35,740 nt of DNA from Lachnospiraceae bacterium UBA5899 (lineage in GTDB: Bacteria; Bacillota; Clostridia; Lachnospirales; Lachnospiraceae): contig DJEL01000040.1 in assembly GCA_002432425.1 (NCBI GenBank), positions 1 through 35,740 on the forward strand, written 5' to 3'. The translations under genes were made by a program, and so were the position numbers. This document shows positions 1-9,464 of this stretch, piece after piece (position 1 is the stretch's first letter; every line of letters starts with the position of its first letter). The notes below the pieces were generated by a model. The model was given only the letters and a program-made list of their open reading frames with translations, was not told where the DNA came from and ran no database searches.

Positions 1-21
1 GCACATTAGTGCGACAGCCCC
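1..21. terminator. Partial hairpin at the left edge
   Basis: The first bases read GCAC-ATTA-GTGC followed by GACAGCCCC. This looks like the loop and right half of a longer GC-rich hairpin whose left half (expected GGGGCTGTC) would lie outside the window. It would sit downstream of the minus-strand glycosidase gene and could be its terminator. Only the inner 4-bp stem is visible, so the call is weak. Confidence 0.25.
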
Positions 22-64
22 ATAGGGAGGATTTTTACTTATTAAATATATTTTATCTGAAAGC

Positions 65-1507
65 CTATGCGATAACGGGCTCAAAACGAAGTCTTACATC
101 GGGCAGGCTCTTTAAGGTGTAGTAGTAGTTTTCCTGCCAGTCTTCGCCCTGGGAAGGGTCGTTTTCACCGGTTGCGGGCGGTGCGAAAATACGCAGCTTC
201 ATTGTGCAGGGGCCGTCCAGCTTTTTATCAAAGAATGCGGGCATAAAGTCCACAAAGGTCACTCCGGGGGCTTTGTAGAACCAACGTCCGTTAATTTCAA
301 GCATCAGGTTGGCATCCTTTAAGTCATCTTTGAAGTTGGCTTCCGCAAATACCGGGTCACCGTCAAAGGCAAGTTCCATTTCCACGCCTTCCGCATCCTC
401 AGAGCCGCCCCAGCGGAGAGTTACGGGAAGTTCTTTTTCACCTTCATAAACCACGCCGGGATTGAAAAATTCATCCTGAATAATATCTCTGTAAGCGGCA
501 AGCAGCGGCTGTTCCACGCCTACATCCGGGTTGTTGGGGTCGGTAATTTCCAGTCCCAGACGTCCGTCATCGCGGAACTGGTAGAAGGTAAATCCGCTGA
601 ACCATCTTTCCGGGTCTTCCTTAATTAAGCGGCAGAAATCCTGTACCATTTTCACCTGGTCGTAAGGTCCGGTGACATCGCCGTCGGCATTCATTTCGGA
701 CATTACCATGGGCTTCTGCTTTCCGCCGCAGAGCTCTTTGTAACGCTCATAACTCTTTTTCGTCATTTCATATACATATTCCGCAGACTCCTTCTTGTGG
801 GAGAAATTGTCTTTTTCCGCCACTTCGTAAGGCCAGCCCCAGTTCAGCGCCATGTATTTGTCTACGGACCAGATATCGGTGGTGCGGACTGCTTCCGCAA
901 ATTCCTTCTCCTTGGTAATTTCGGGGGAATTGGGGTCTTCTGCTCCGCCGATGCAGAGAATGGTCTGCACATTGGGTGCATATTCCTTCAAAATCTTGTG
1001 GAAACGGACAAAGAAATCCGCTACTTCCTGATAGGATGCACGTTTGTTAAAGGAGAACCAGTCGCCGGTAGCTTCATGGTTCAGACGAAGCATCATGCGT
1101 CCGAAAGTACGCAGGTTTTTCGCAATCGCAATAATGTGCTCATCCGTTACATGGGGGTCGCAGGTCAGGGTCAGGATAACATCCTGTCCGTGGCGTCTGA
1201 CATCTCGCATGCAGGTAAAAGGCTCCCCGTCCATATTGCCGTTCAGTCCGCCTCTGAAGGGGAAATAATTGTCGTAAGGATAATCCCATGCAAAGCTGAT
1301 TTCCTTATCGGCGTAAGCATCCTGTGCTCTTGCGGGCCATGCTTCATCCAGCGGGTAATAGCAGTACATCAGGTTGATGCCTCTGTGCGGTCTGTGAAGC
1401 TTCTGCAGGATATAATCCTGGTTCACATAAAATCCTCTTTCGCTGCCGTCGCTCAAATCCACGGCAAATTTTGCGGGTGTTAATCTGACACCTTTTACAT
1501 TGCTCAT
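65..1507 (-). CDS. Putative TIM-barrel glycoside hydrolase (clan GH-A-like, GH26/GH39 style)
   Basis: A 480-aa protein without signal peptide, so probably cytoplasmic. A TIM-barrel style first half carries LRLNHEATGDWF, which resembles the acid/base Glu of GH26-type enzymes (R-x-x-HE-x-x-G-W), and later VMSEMNADG, which would supply the nucleophile Glu. These two Glu motifs are the main support for clan GH-A; the exact family and substrate are not assigned. The C-terminal ~130 residues look like a beta-rich accessory domain. The start is placed at ATG 1507 because GGAGGA sits 5-10 nt upstream; an in-frame ATG at 1522 would overlap that ribosome site. It lies 19 nt after the HD-domain gene and is probably cotranscribed with it. 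Confidence 0.6.
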   Translation of the reverse strand: MSNVKGVRLTPAKFAVDLSDGSERGFYVNQDYILQKLHRPHRGINLMYCYYPLDEAWPARAQDAYADKEISFAWDYPYDNYFPFRGGLNGNMDGEPFTCMRDVRRHGQDVILTLTCDPHVTDEHIIAIAKNLRTFGRMMLRLNHEATGDWFSFNKRASYQEVADFFVRFHKILKEYAPNVQTILCIGGAEDPNSPEITKEKEFAEAVRTTDIWSVDKYMALNWGWPYEVAEKDNFSHKKESAEYVYEMTKKSYERYKELCGGKQKPMVMSEMNADGDVTGPYDQVKMVQDFCRLIKEDPERWFSGFTFYQFRDDGRLGLEITDPNNPDVGVEQPLLAAYRDIIQDEFFNPGVVYEGEKELPVTLRWGGSEDAEGVEMELAFDGDPVFAEANFKDDLKDANLMLEINGRWFYKAPGVTFVDFMPAFFDKKLDGPCTMKLRIFAPPATGENDPSQGEDWQENYYYTLKSLPDVRLRFEPVIA

Positions 1508-1526
1508 TGACACATCCTCCATTGTC

Positions 1527-2090
1527 TTATTGTTGTTTTTCTATCTTTTCAAGAGTTTCCCGACGGATACATTCACGCAGTTTCAAAAGATACTCCGAAA
1601 AAGTCACCTTATCGTTTCCGTACACCCGGTTCAGCTCGTATTCGTTGGGCGCCCAGGTTTTAATGTCGGACTCGTTGTGGGAAATCACGGCTTCCAGACT
1701 GTCCATCGCCTTGTAGATTTTGGCTTCTGTGGTCTGTCTTTCTTCCATTTCCTTATAAAGAGAAAGCATTTCCTCGCAAAACGGCTCCGGCAGGGTCTTT
1801 ACCCACCGGTATAAAAGCTCCTCTTCTTTTTTCTCATCCTCTTTGGTCTTTAAAAAGGTGGGAATGTCGCCGGTAAAACATTCGCCCAAATCGTGAATGA
1901 GAAGCATTTTTATGACTTTGTTCATATCGGCTTCGGGAAATTCATCCGAAATCCAGTATGCCATGAGGGCTGCGCGCCAGCTATGCTCTGCCACGCTTTC
2001 GTGCCTGCCGCCCGAAGTGTAACAGTGTCTGGTGGTGTCCTTCAGTTTTTCCGCCGTATGCAGCGCTTCCAGTAATTTCTCACTTTCCAT
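1527..2090 (-). CDS. HD-domain phosphohydrolase, YfbR/HDDC2-like
   Basis: A 187-aa soluble protein with the HD_3 signature: HESVAEHSWRAALMA places the first metal His near residue 36, and LIHDLGE gives the HD pair at His66-Asp67. This pattern is typical of the YfbR/HDDC2 family of 5'-deoxynucleotidases, metal-dependent enzymes that dephosphorylate (deoxy)nucleoside monophosphates. That role is inferred from the family, not shown here. The start is set at ATG 2090, preceded by AGGGGAG at good spacing; an in-frame ATG 17 codons upstream lacks a comparable site. It is first in a two-gene minus-strand unit with the glycosidase and is divergent from the GH32 gene. Confidence 0.7.
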   Translation of the reverse strand: MESEKLLEALHTAEKLKDTTRHCYTSGGRHESVAEHSWRAALMAYWISDEFPEADMNKVIKMLLIHDLGECFTGDIPTFLKTKEDEKKEEELLYRWVKTLPEPFCEEMLSLYKEMEERQTTEAKIYKAMDSLEAVISHNESDIKTWAPNEYELNRVYGNDKVTFSEYLLKLRECIRRETLEKIEKQQ

Positions 2091-2257
2091 AACCGGGCTC
2101 CCCTTTTCTGTCATATGTGCCTGAAAATTCCCACTGCACATTTTCTTCCTTATTTTATCTTGAATTGTTTTCCGTGACTACTCAAATTTTTATCGTTTTT
2201 TTGCCGTACTTTTTATGTATCACAGCTTTTCATCCGGGATTTTCTTTCTAAAAGGGC

Positions 2258-2286
2258 TGGTTCTTCCCGCCTCTTTTGTTTATAAT
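2258..2286 (+). promoter_or_regulatory. Probable promoter of the GH32 gene
   Basis: A perfect -10 box TATAAT lies at 2281-2286. The hexamer 17 nt upstream (TGGTTC, 2258-2263) is a poor -35, so an activator may be needed or the -35 is weak. The box is about 50 nt before the GH32 start codon. Confidence 0.4.
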
Positions 2287-2336
2287 GGTTTCAAAATCAG
2301 AATGTTTTGCTGAAACAAACAGAAAGGTCGGTACTT

Positions 2337-3656
2337 ATGAACACCAATTCCTATCGTCAGAAACTGCATCTGGAGCCCCCTCAGGGCTGGATGAACGACC
2401 CTAACGGTCTTTCTTATTTTGATAACAAATATCATGTTTACTTCCAGTACTCCCCCTTCGATGCCGCCGGAAACGGCGACCGCGGCTGGGGACATTTTGA
2501 AAGCACCAATCTGGTAAACTGGACTTACACCGGCATGGTTATCCGCCCGGATATGCCTGCGGATAAGGACGGTGCCTATTCCGGCAGCGCCATTGTCTGC
2601 GGCGACTCCCTGGAAATTTTTTACACCGGTAATGTGCTGGAGGACGGTGACTACGACTACACCACCGCCGGAAGAGGCGCCAATGTCATCCACGTATCCA
2701 CGAAAGACGGCCACACCATGAGTGAAAAGGAAGTCCTCCTCACCAATGCGGACTATCCGGATTTCTGCTGCTGTCATGTCCGCGACCCCAAGGTTTGGAA
2801 AGAAGGCGGCAAATACCATATGGTCCTGGGTGCCAGAACAAAAACGGACGAGGGCTGTGTCCTGTTCTATGAGTCGGATGATTTGAAAAACTGGCGCTAT
2901 GCCGGTTATGACGCCGTGCCGGATTTCGCCTATATGTGGGAATGTCCCGACTGTTTCCGGGTGGACGGTCACCGCTATTTAAGCATTTCCCCTCAGGGAC
3001 TTCCCACTTATGGGGAAAAATTTCAAAATCTGTACCAGTCCGGCTATTTTATCTACGACGATGCCCTGACGGACTTTGAAGAATGGGACTACGGCTTTGA
3101 TTTTTATGCGCCCCAGACCTATGAAACGCCGAACGGCAGAAGAATTCTGGTGGGCTGGATGGGCATCGGCGACTCCGCCTATGAAAACCTGACCGTACCC
3201 TTAGGCTGGCAGCACTGCCTTACGGTTCCGAGAGAAATCACAAGACGGGAGGACGGCGTACTGCTGCAAAATCCCGTACCCGAAATTTTATCCTGGGCAG
3301 GCACAGGCTCTCCTGTTTCCAAAGAAAAATCCGCCGGGGTTTCCCTGCCTTTCCTGTTTTACGGAGAGACCGGGGCTGCTTTTTCCCTTGCCTTATCGGA
3401 TTTCTGCACCATGACCTATGAGGATGGTCTGTTCACCCTGCAGTTTACCGACATGTCTGTCAGTGGTGGCAGAACCCTCCGTAAATGCCGTCTGAAGGAA
3501 TGCCGCGACATCCGCATTCTTGCCGACATGTCCAGTCTGGAGATTTACTTAAACGGCGGGGAAAAGGTATTGAGCACCCGTTTTTATCCCAAAGAGGACA
3601 ATGTAATTCTTTCCGTGAAAAAAATGAAAGGGGAGGTCTTCCCCTTTCATCTGTAA
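2337..3656 (+). CDS. GH32 beta-fructofuranosidase / sucrose-6-phosphate hydrolase type
   Basis: A 439-aa intracellular GH32 enzyme that would cleave sucrose, sucrose-6-phosphate or short fructans into fructose and the remaining sugar. All three catalytic signatures are present: WMNDPNG (residues 18-24, nucleophile Asp21), RDP (149-151, transition-state Asp150) and ECPD (202-205, acid/base Glu202). The five-bladed propeller is followed by the usual beta-sandwich tail (roughly residue 300 onward). There is no signal peptide. The chosen ATG follows AGAAAGG; an in-frame TTG ten codons upstream has no such site. No sugar transporter or PTS gene lies beside it, so the substrate is not fixed by context. 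A terminator follows at once. Confidence 0.9.
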   Translation: MNTNSYRQKLHLEPPQGWMNDPNGLSYFDNKYHVYFQYSPFDAAGNGDRGWGHFESTNLVNWTYTGMVIRPDMPADKDGAYSGSAIVCGDSLEIFYTGNVLEDGDYDYTTAGRGANVIHVSTKDGHTMSEKEVLLTNADYPDFCCCHVRDPKVWKEGGKYHMVLGARTKTDEGCVLFYESDDLKNWRYAGYDAVPDFAYMWECPDCFRVDGHRYLSISPQGLPTYGEKFQNLYQSGYFIYDDALTDFEEWDYGFDFYAPQTYETPNGRRILVGWMGIGDSAYENLTVPLGWQHCLTVPREITRREDGVLLQNPVPEILSWAGTGSPVSKEKSAGVSLPFLFYGETGAAFSLALSDFCTMTYEDGLFTLQFTDMSVSGGRTLRKCRLKECRDIRILADMSSLEIYLNGGEKVLSTRFYPKEDNVILSVKKMKGEVFPFHL

Positions 3657-3659
3657 GTG

Positions 3660-3691
3660 ACAGCCGACTTAACGGGCGGCTGTTATTTTTT
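3660..3691 (+). terminator. Rho-independent terminator after the GH32 gene
   Basis: ACAGCCG (3660-3666) pairs with CGGCTGT (3677-3683), a perfect 7-bp stem, followed by TATTTTTT. It closes the GH32 transcript and also faces the end of the convergent broken protease gene. Confidence 0.85.
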
Positions 3692-3700
3692 GCATTGCGC

Positions 3701-6156
3701 TTAATTTACTTTCCGCTTGGCGTAAAGCGTTAAGTTGCCGTAAGAACCGGCAGGAATTTTGGTAATTCTCTTCTTACATGCTTTATCCGTATACCAGCCG
3801 AGGAATGTGTAGCCCAGCTTTTCGGGATTATAAAGAAGCAGTTCTTCGTCTTCCACTGTGTAGGCTGCCGGGTTGCCGGCGGGATTTACAAAGCCATCCA
3901 TATTGGCATAGGTAATGGTGTAGGTCTGTTTTTCCCATACCGCATACAAGGTGTAGATACCGTTGTCCGAGTATTCGGCAGGACCGGTAATCTTCTCCTT
4001 GTCGGTGTATTTCACCGCTCCGTCCGGCGTTTCCGCCCAGCCTGCAAACGCGTAACCGTTTATCTGATAGCTGTTTGCTGTCAGGGCTTTCGGTGTGCCG
4101 TATACAAGCGCCTGCTGCCTCATAACACCCTTCACTGCTGCATTTTCCGGTGCATTCGCCACGAAATCCGTCTTATAGGAAATGCTTCCACTTCGCATAC
4201 AGTGTCATATTTCCGTAGGTAGTCGAAGTAATATACGGCATAGCGGTTGTCAGATTTTCATTCTTATACCAGCCGCCGAAAGTATAGTCTTCTTTTCCCG
4301 CTGCCAGGTGATAAACAATGTGGTACCGCAGTACCCGTTCCGTACACTGAATTGTCTTTTTTGCCGAAGTGGCAGTGCCCTGAACCGTTGCAGTAATGTC
4401 TGCGCTTCCCGTACCGATAGCCGGTTACCGTACCGTTTTCATCCTCCTTCAGAATATTCTCATTTTGGCTTTCAAAAGTGACAGTTTTGTCATCAGTGGT
4501 GTTTGCCGGGTAAAAGCTGACACTTAATGTTTTGGTTTCTCCCTGTGTTATCCTGGTTTCTCCGCTCAGTGAAATGGACTCCAGAGGAATTTTTACTTCC
4601 GGATTGTCCGGTTCCTATTCTGCATCCGTGGTCATCCAGCCGTTATAGCTGTATTCATATGCGGCGTGCACACTGTCTGTTCCGGCTGCCGTAAGCTGGA
4701 ATACCACCGAAAAGGTATCTCCCTCCTCAAGTTCTACCGGATTATTTAAGGTAATCGTATAATACCCTCCACATTCCGTACTACCGGAGGTGGTAGCTTC
4801 TTCTACCAGCGTACCGCTCTTTCCGGGTTGGAGATATTGGTAAGGTTTTTATAAACAGAAACTGTATAGCCCATGTTTGCATTCGGGAATTCCATGCCAA
4901 CCGCTTCCAACAGTTCTCCGTCTTCGTTTCCCTTTGCCGTAAATCCATTGGCTACAGGAGGAAAAGCCAATGGATGCGCTGAACATGGAGCCGTCATACT
5001 GATAATTGTGGTCATAGTTGTCGGCAGGTTCAAAATCAAACGCATATGCCGAAGGGGAAAGGCTCTTATCATAATAGGAAAGCCAAAAGTAGGTGTAATG
5101 TCCCATCTTATCTACATCAGAACCTGCTGACCAGGAGTTTCTGACAAGCCATGCAACGTTTCCTTCCGGTGTAGTAGAGAAATTACTTGCCGCATAATCG
5201 TCATCCCAGCCCACAACGGTGACTGCGTGGTTTGTACCCAGACCGTCATTATCACAGTAGAAGCTTTTTGTACCAAAATTAAAATAGGTACTGTCATCAT
5301 AGTAGGAAATACCTACCGCGCCGTACTTTTTCACCATCTGCTTTACAATTTCGGGGTTGGTTTCTATATTGATGTTGTAGTAATTCTGCAGATGCACCAT
5401 ATCGTCAAAGGCAAGGCTCTGGTCAAGTATATCTCCCTGCCAGGTTCTGTCATTATAATAAGGTGCTTTCTCTTCATCGGCTGCCCCTACCCAGTTAATC
5501 AGCACATTTTCCGCTAAACTGAGGCTTCCGCCTTTGTCTAAGAAATTCGTATCATTGCAATAGTTATAATCTCCTTCTGTACCACCGAGAGGATCCACCA
5601 GACCCTTGCCACGATAAGAGAAATACACTAAATGATATTCTGAGTAATCAGGGAACTCCGTCACATAACCGGCTTTCTTCATCCCGATTTCCGCCAGGGA
5701 AATCGTGGAAAACGCCCAACAGGTGCCGTAGGGGTTCTGATTTCTGGTAAGAGGCAGTTCTCCTTTTGCCGGAACGTACCGGGACTCCAGTGTCGAATAT
5801 GCGGAAAGTGCGGATGCATCGTATATAACCGTATCTACTTCATCTTCTCCGGGTATGGACACATAACCGGGGAAGGAAGGAATTTCGCCCCGCATGCCGT
5901 CCTGCTGCCGGTCCGCATTGCCGGAAACATCGCTGTCTGCATTGCCGGAAATGCTTTCTGCCGTTCGACTGTCGCCGCCGGATACTTCTTCAGCAAGCAA
6001 CTCGTTTCTCTGTCCTTCGGACTCCTGCGCCAGCGCCGTAATGGTTTCACCGGGAAGCGCCGTCATTGCCATGCCCGCCGCCAGAATAACGGCAAGAAGC
6101 TTTTTCGCCTTTTGTCCGCCTGCTTTTCTAATGAATTCCATGTCTTTTTTCGCCAT
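3701..6156 (-). pseudogene. Broken gene for a secreted papain-like (C1-type) cysteine protease with Ig-like and InlB-type repeats
   Basis: The 5' part (4849-6156) encodes a signal peptide, a linker rich in SGNADSDVSGNAD-type repeats and a C1-type protease domain with QNPYGTCWAFS (Cys146), TNHAVTVVGWD (His310) and VRNSWS (Asn340). After residue ~404 the frame is lost near 4955-4965 and again near 4815-4835. Reading across the lesions recovers a conserved lectin-like segment, then a TAG stop at 4615-4617, a Big_2-like Ig domain (ISLSGETRITQGET), another frameshift near 4420-4430, an InlB B-type repeat (YTFGGWYKN...LYAKW), a frameshift near 4185-4195, and a final intact block with two more such repeats. 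With four frameshifts and one stop, it is very probably a pseudogene; the catalytic domain alone could still be made and exported. The start codon has AAGGGAG upstream. Confidence 0.8.
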
Positions 6157-6338
6157 ACCGTTCTCCCTTATCTGTCAAGTTAGCGGTTTATTTTATAATT
6201 TATGTTTTCTGTACCTTTGAACTTCACATAAATTTTACATAATCCTTACGAAACCGGGATAGATTTTCCCTAACGATGCGATTACGCTGATATACAGGAT
6301 ATACATATAAAAGAAAGGCAAGGCAGGGAGATTACTAT

Positions 6339-6995
6339 ATGACATATGAAGAAATCAGGAAAAATGAAGAAGTACTGGCTTATTTAAAAAAGGGAAATGA
6401 CGTTCTGGGAGTGATGGGCTACACGGACCATTCGGAAATTCACTGCAGTCTGGTAGCGGAACGGGCTGCTTACATTCTGAAAAAATTAGGATATTCCGCG
6501 GAAGAAGCGGAACTTGCTAAAATTGCCGGCTTTATGCATGATATCGGCAATGCGGTGAACCGGACGCATCATGCCGAATACGGTGCGCTGCTTGCAAACG
6601 ATATCTTAAAGCAGACCGATTTAAGCATAGATGACCGTATTCTGATTGTTTCCGCCATCGGACACCACGACGAGTCCACCGGCGGTGCAACCGACCCGAT
6701 TTCCGCCGCCCTTATCATTGCCGATAAAACAGATGTGCGCCGAAGCCGTGTCCGCGAGAAAAATAAAGCGACTTTCGACAAACATGACCGGGTAAATTAT
6801 GCGGTAACCGATACCAAGTTAAAAATAAATACGGAAAAGAAAGTGATTTCCTTAAACCTGCAGATAGACGAAAAGATATGCACCATGTATGAATATTTTG
6901 AAATCTTTTTAGGACGTATGATGATGTGCCGGAAGGCCGCTGAAATTTTGGGAATGAATTTCAAACTGACGGTAAACGGCGGCAAGGTTTTATAA
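6339..6995 (+). CDS. HD-domain phosphohydrolase
   Basis: A 218-aa soluble protein with a full HD-domain metal set: His35 (HSEIHC), His67-Asp68 (FMHDIGN), the HH pair at 77-78, HHDES near 110 and a later Asp in ADKTD. The C-terminal third is unique to this type of clostridial HD protein and resembles none of the better-known branches. Reaction and substrate are unknown; the family hydrolyses phosphate esters, often of nucleotides. The start follows GGCAGGGAG at good spacing. It is a single gene, divergent from the broken protease and convergent with the membrane protein gene, with no obvious strong terminator between the latter two. Confidence 0.7.
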   Translation: MTYEEIRKNEEVLAYLKKGNDVLGVMGYTDHSEIHCSLVAERAAYILKKLGYSAEEAELAKIAGFMHDIGNAVNRTHHAEYGALLANDILKQTDLSIDDRILIVSAIGHHDESTGGATDPISAALIIADKTDVRRSRVREKNKATFDKHDRVNYAVTDTKLKINTEKKVISLNLQIDEKICTMYEYFEIFLGRMMMCRKAAEILGMNFKLTVNGGKVL

Positions 6996-7003
6996 CCCTG
7001 CCG

Positions 7004-7588
7004 TTATCTTCTATACTGCTGATATTGCTGTTTCTGCTGTTTGCTATAGACTCTGTCCTTTATGGCTAAGATGATCACAAAAATAACATCCATGGTGAAA
7101 AAGAACTGGAATATGGTGGCAAAAACCGATAGCACCTTTCCGTGCACCCCTTCTTTGCAGGCCCGCACAATGTAGGCAAGGGAAAAGGGTACTGCTCCCA
7201 AAAGTCCGAGCCATCCAATGATGTAAAGTACAACGGCGATGGTCGGTCCCATAAATACCATAATAACAACCGGCGTAAACATAAGTAAGAGCGCCACTGC
7301 AATACTAAGACCACCTAAAATGTAAAAGGGAATTAAGGCATATTTGATAATTCTGGTGCAGATAAGAAGCTGTCCTCTGCTTATTTTTTCTCCCAGAATA
7401 AGAACCACGGCTAAATTCACCAATCCCAGTATAATCGGCAGAGCCAGTACCCAGCCACTGCTTACATTGTCCATGGACTCCTCCGTATTGCCCAGCACCC
7501 ATAGTATAACCGGCATCAGGTACATGCCGAGCACGTATACAATCGGTACTATATAAATAGCTCCTGAAGCTTTTTTTGTTTCATTCAT
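7004..7588 (-). CDS. Small multispanning membrane protein, function unknown
   Basis: A 194-aa protein with about five hydrophobic segments (roughly residues 9-29, 43-63, 78-110, 115-140 and 155-178), ending in a short Gln/Tyr-rich tail (KQQKQQYQQYRR). No family was recognised. Start ATG 7588 is preceded by GGGAGGGC; an in-frame TTG six codons upstream overlaps that site and is less likely. It stands alone between the HD gene (convergent) and the phosphodiesterase operon. Confidence 0.55.
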   Translation of the reverse strand: MNETKKASGAIYIVPIVYVLGMYLMPVILWVLGNTEESMDNVSSGWVLALPIILGLVNLAVVLILGEKISRGQLLICTRIIKYALIPFYILGGLSIAVALLLMFTPVVIMVFMGPTIAVVLYIIGWLGLLGAVPFSLAYIVRACKEGVHGKVLSVFATIFQFFFTMDVIFVIILAIKDRVYSKQQKQQYQQYRR

Positions 7589-7660
7589 TGGATTCTGCCC
7601 TCCCAAAAATTCTCATGAACATTCTACAGGATAATCCGGGGTTTTGCAATATTATTAACC

Positions 7661-8515
7661 TTAATTTCCTAACGTGCGTAAAAAATGATTCGTTAATATA
7701 ACGTCGATTCCCATATCATAGAACGCCCTTGCTTCGTCCGCATCATCAGACCAGAATAAATTGCAGATTATATTGTTTGCATGAGCCTTGTCAATCATCT
7801 TCTGTGTCAGAAATAATTTGCAGAATTGTACCCGGCTGCACTGATATCTGATGGCATTTTCCACAATGCTGTAATTCATATGTCCCTCCAGGCAGCATCT
7901 TTTGATATCCGGCGCCATTTTTAATGCCGTTTCCAGAACATCTTTCTCCCCGGTAATATAAACCGTGTCTCTGCACTGATATTTGTCCAGTAGTTCCAGA
8001 ATTTTTTGAAACGTTTTCTCATCATAGGCAGGAAATTTTCTGTTTTCCAAATCCTCAAGCACTAACGGTTCCGGTTCCCTAAGCGGCATGGAAAGCGGCA
8101 TATTTTCCGTATAGACTTTCATCAGCTCATGCCCCCTTTGCATCATTACCTGATTTTCAGGAAAAGGGATACCGATTGATTTAATATGTATATTCATAAC
8201 TACCTTACGTGCAAATTGCTGCAGGACTTCTTCAAACAAAGGAAGATGCACTCCCGCATATTCCGGATGAAATTTCTTTCCTGCATCCAGCTTCTGAATC
8301 TGTTCCCACGTCATATCGCAAATAGTACCTTTACCGTTTGTAGTCCGGTCTACCGACGGGTCATGGCACACTACCAGCTGCCCGTCTGCCGTAGGCCATA
8401 AATCAAATTCAATTTCATCTGCCCCCAGAGCTACCGCAGCAGCGAAAGCCGGCAGCGTATTTTCCGGTGCAACGGCATTAAAACCTCTGTGTGCGCAAAA
8501 CTTTCTTTCTGACAT
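7661..8515 (-). CDS. Cytoplasmic glycerophosphodiester phosphodiesterase (GDPD family)
   Basis: A 284-aa GDPD-fold enzyme that would split glycerophosphodiesters into glycerol-3-phosphate and an alcohol. Family motifs are clear: HRGFNAVAPENT near the N-terminus, EIEFDLWPTADGQLVVCHD for the metal-binding Glu/Asp and the second catalytic His, and a barrel that ends in DVILTNHF. No signal peptide, so it would act on imported substrate. Start ATG 8515 is preferred because GGTGAT, a part of the anti-SD complement, is 4 nt upstream; an ATG four codons earlier overlaps it. It is the last gene of the ABC importer operon, 28 nt after the permease, which suggests that it processes what the importer brings in. 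It could also be a coincidental neighbour used in lipid turnover. Confidence 0.85.
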   Translation of the reverse strand: MSERKFCAHRGFNAVAPENTLPAFAAAVALGADEIEFDLWPTADGQLVVCHDPSVDRTTNGKGTICDMTWEQIQKLDAGKKFHPEYAGVHLPLFEEVLQQFARKVVMNIHIKSIGIPFPENQVMMQRGHELMKVYTENMPLSMPLREPEPLVLEDLENRKFPAYDEKTFQKILELLDKYQCRDTVYITGEKDVLETALKMAPDIKRCCLEGHMNYSIVENAIRYQCSRVQFCKLFLTQKMIDKAHANNIICNLFWSDDADEARAFYDMGIDVILTNHFLRTLGN

Positions 8516-8543
8516 CTTAATCACCATACCTTTCCGTTTTCTT

Positions 8544-9422
8544 TTATGAAGCATTTTTTAATTTAGGATCCAGTCTGTCGCGCAGCCAGTCTCCGATCAG
8601 GGAAATGTCCAGAATCAGGACCACAATGACGATGCTCGGAAGCACCGCCAGCCACCAGTGTGTCAGCATATAATCTCTTCCCAGACTGACCATAACTCCA
8701 AGGGATGTTCCCGGCGGCTCAATTCCCAGTCCCAAAAAGGATAACGTACTTTCCAGCAGAATGAAGCCTCCCAGTTCCATAGTTGCCTGCACAATCAGAG
8801 GAGAAGCGATATTTACCAGAATATGCTCAAACACAATTCTCACACCGCTTGCTCCCATAGAACGGCTTGCTTCAATAAACTTTGCATTTTTTAACTGAAA
8901 AATCTGACTTCTTACCAGGCGGCAATAGGAGGACCATCCCGTAATTGCCATAACCAGAATGGTTGTAACCGGTTTTGCCCCTAAGATACAGGCAAAAATA
9001 ATACCTATAAAGGTCGTGGGGATGGATAAACGCACATCTGTAAGAAACGACAAAACCGCATCTATCCATTTTCCGCCCAGGCCGGAAATTATCCCCAGTG
9101 CAGTACCTGTTATTGTCGCAATAATCATTCCCGTAAAGGAGATCAGTATCGTTGATCTTGTCGCATAAAGTAATCTGATTGCCACATCCCTGCCCAGATT
9201 ATCCGTGCCGAAAAGATACGGCGATGTGGGATCCTTAAATACAGGCATTTTTAATCTTTGTGTAAGATCACTTGCTCCAAGGTCAATCGGTGCAATAACC
9301 GGTGCAAGCAAGGCAATAACAATAATTACCGCCAGCGTCACCATCAAAAAAATTATCATTGGCGGAACAACCCACCTTTTTTTTCCAAGCTTTCTTTTCC
9401 GCATAATCTGCCTCATTTCCAT
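8544..9422 (-). CDS. ABC importer permease, DppC/OppC type
   Basis: A 292-aa inner-membrane permease of the peptide/nickel importer family. It has an N-terminal helix (about 25-45), the TDNLGRDV segment typical of DppC/OppC proteins, and five further helices; EASRSMGASGVRIVFEHIL is the EAA coupling loop that contacts the ATPase. ATG 9422 follows GGTGATTAAT; the same GGTGATTAA spacing precedes the next gene. It pairs with the DppB-type permease encoded just upstream. Confidence 0.9.
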   Translation of the reverse strand: MEMRQIMRKRKLGKKRWVVPPMIIFLMVTLAVIIVIALLAPVIAPIDLGASDLTQRLKMPVFKDPTSPYLFGTDNLGRDVAIRLLYATRSTILISFTGMIIATITGTALGIISGLGGKWIDAVLSFLTDVRLSIPTTFIGIIFACILGAKPVTTILVMAITGWSSYCRLVRSQIFQLKNAKFIEASRSMGASGVRIVFEHILVNIASPLIVQATMELGGFILLESTLSFLGLGIEPPGTSLGVMVSLGRDYMLTHWWLAVLPSIVIVVLILDISLIGDWLRDRLDPKLKNAS

Positions 9423-9464
9423 ATTAATCACCATACTTTCGGTAACCTGCAAACTTACACCATT

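Noticed and set aside
797..1483. A 228-codon plus-strand open frame inside the glycosidase gene
   Set aside because: It is antisense to a protein with clear catalytic motifs, has no ribosome site and no recognisable domain; it reflects codon usage of the real gene.
2280..2972. A 230-codon minus-strand frame opposite the GH32 gene
   Set aside because: It lies wholly within a GH32 gene with all catalytic motifs and has no family features.
6174..6180. TTGACA on the minus strand just before the protease start
   Set aside because: It is too close to the ribosome site to serve as a -35 for that gene.
6972..7013. GC-rich complementary stretch between the HD gene and the membrane protein gene as a terminator
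   Set aside because: The stem has mismatches and no T-run on either strand.
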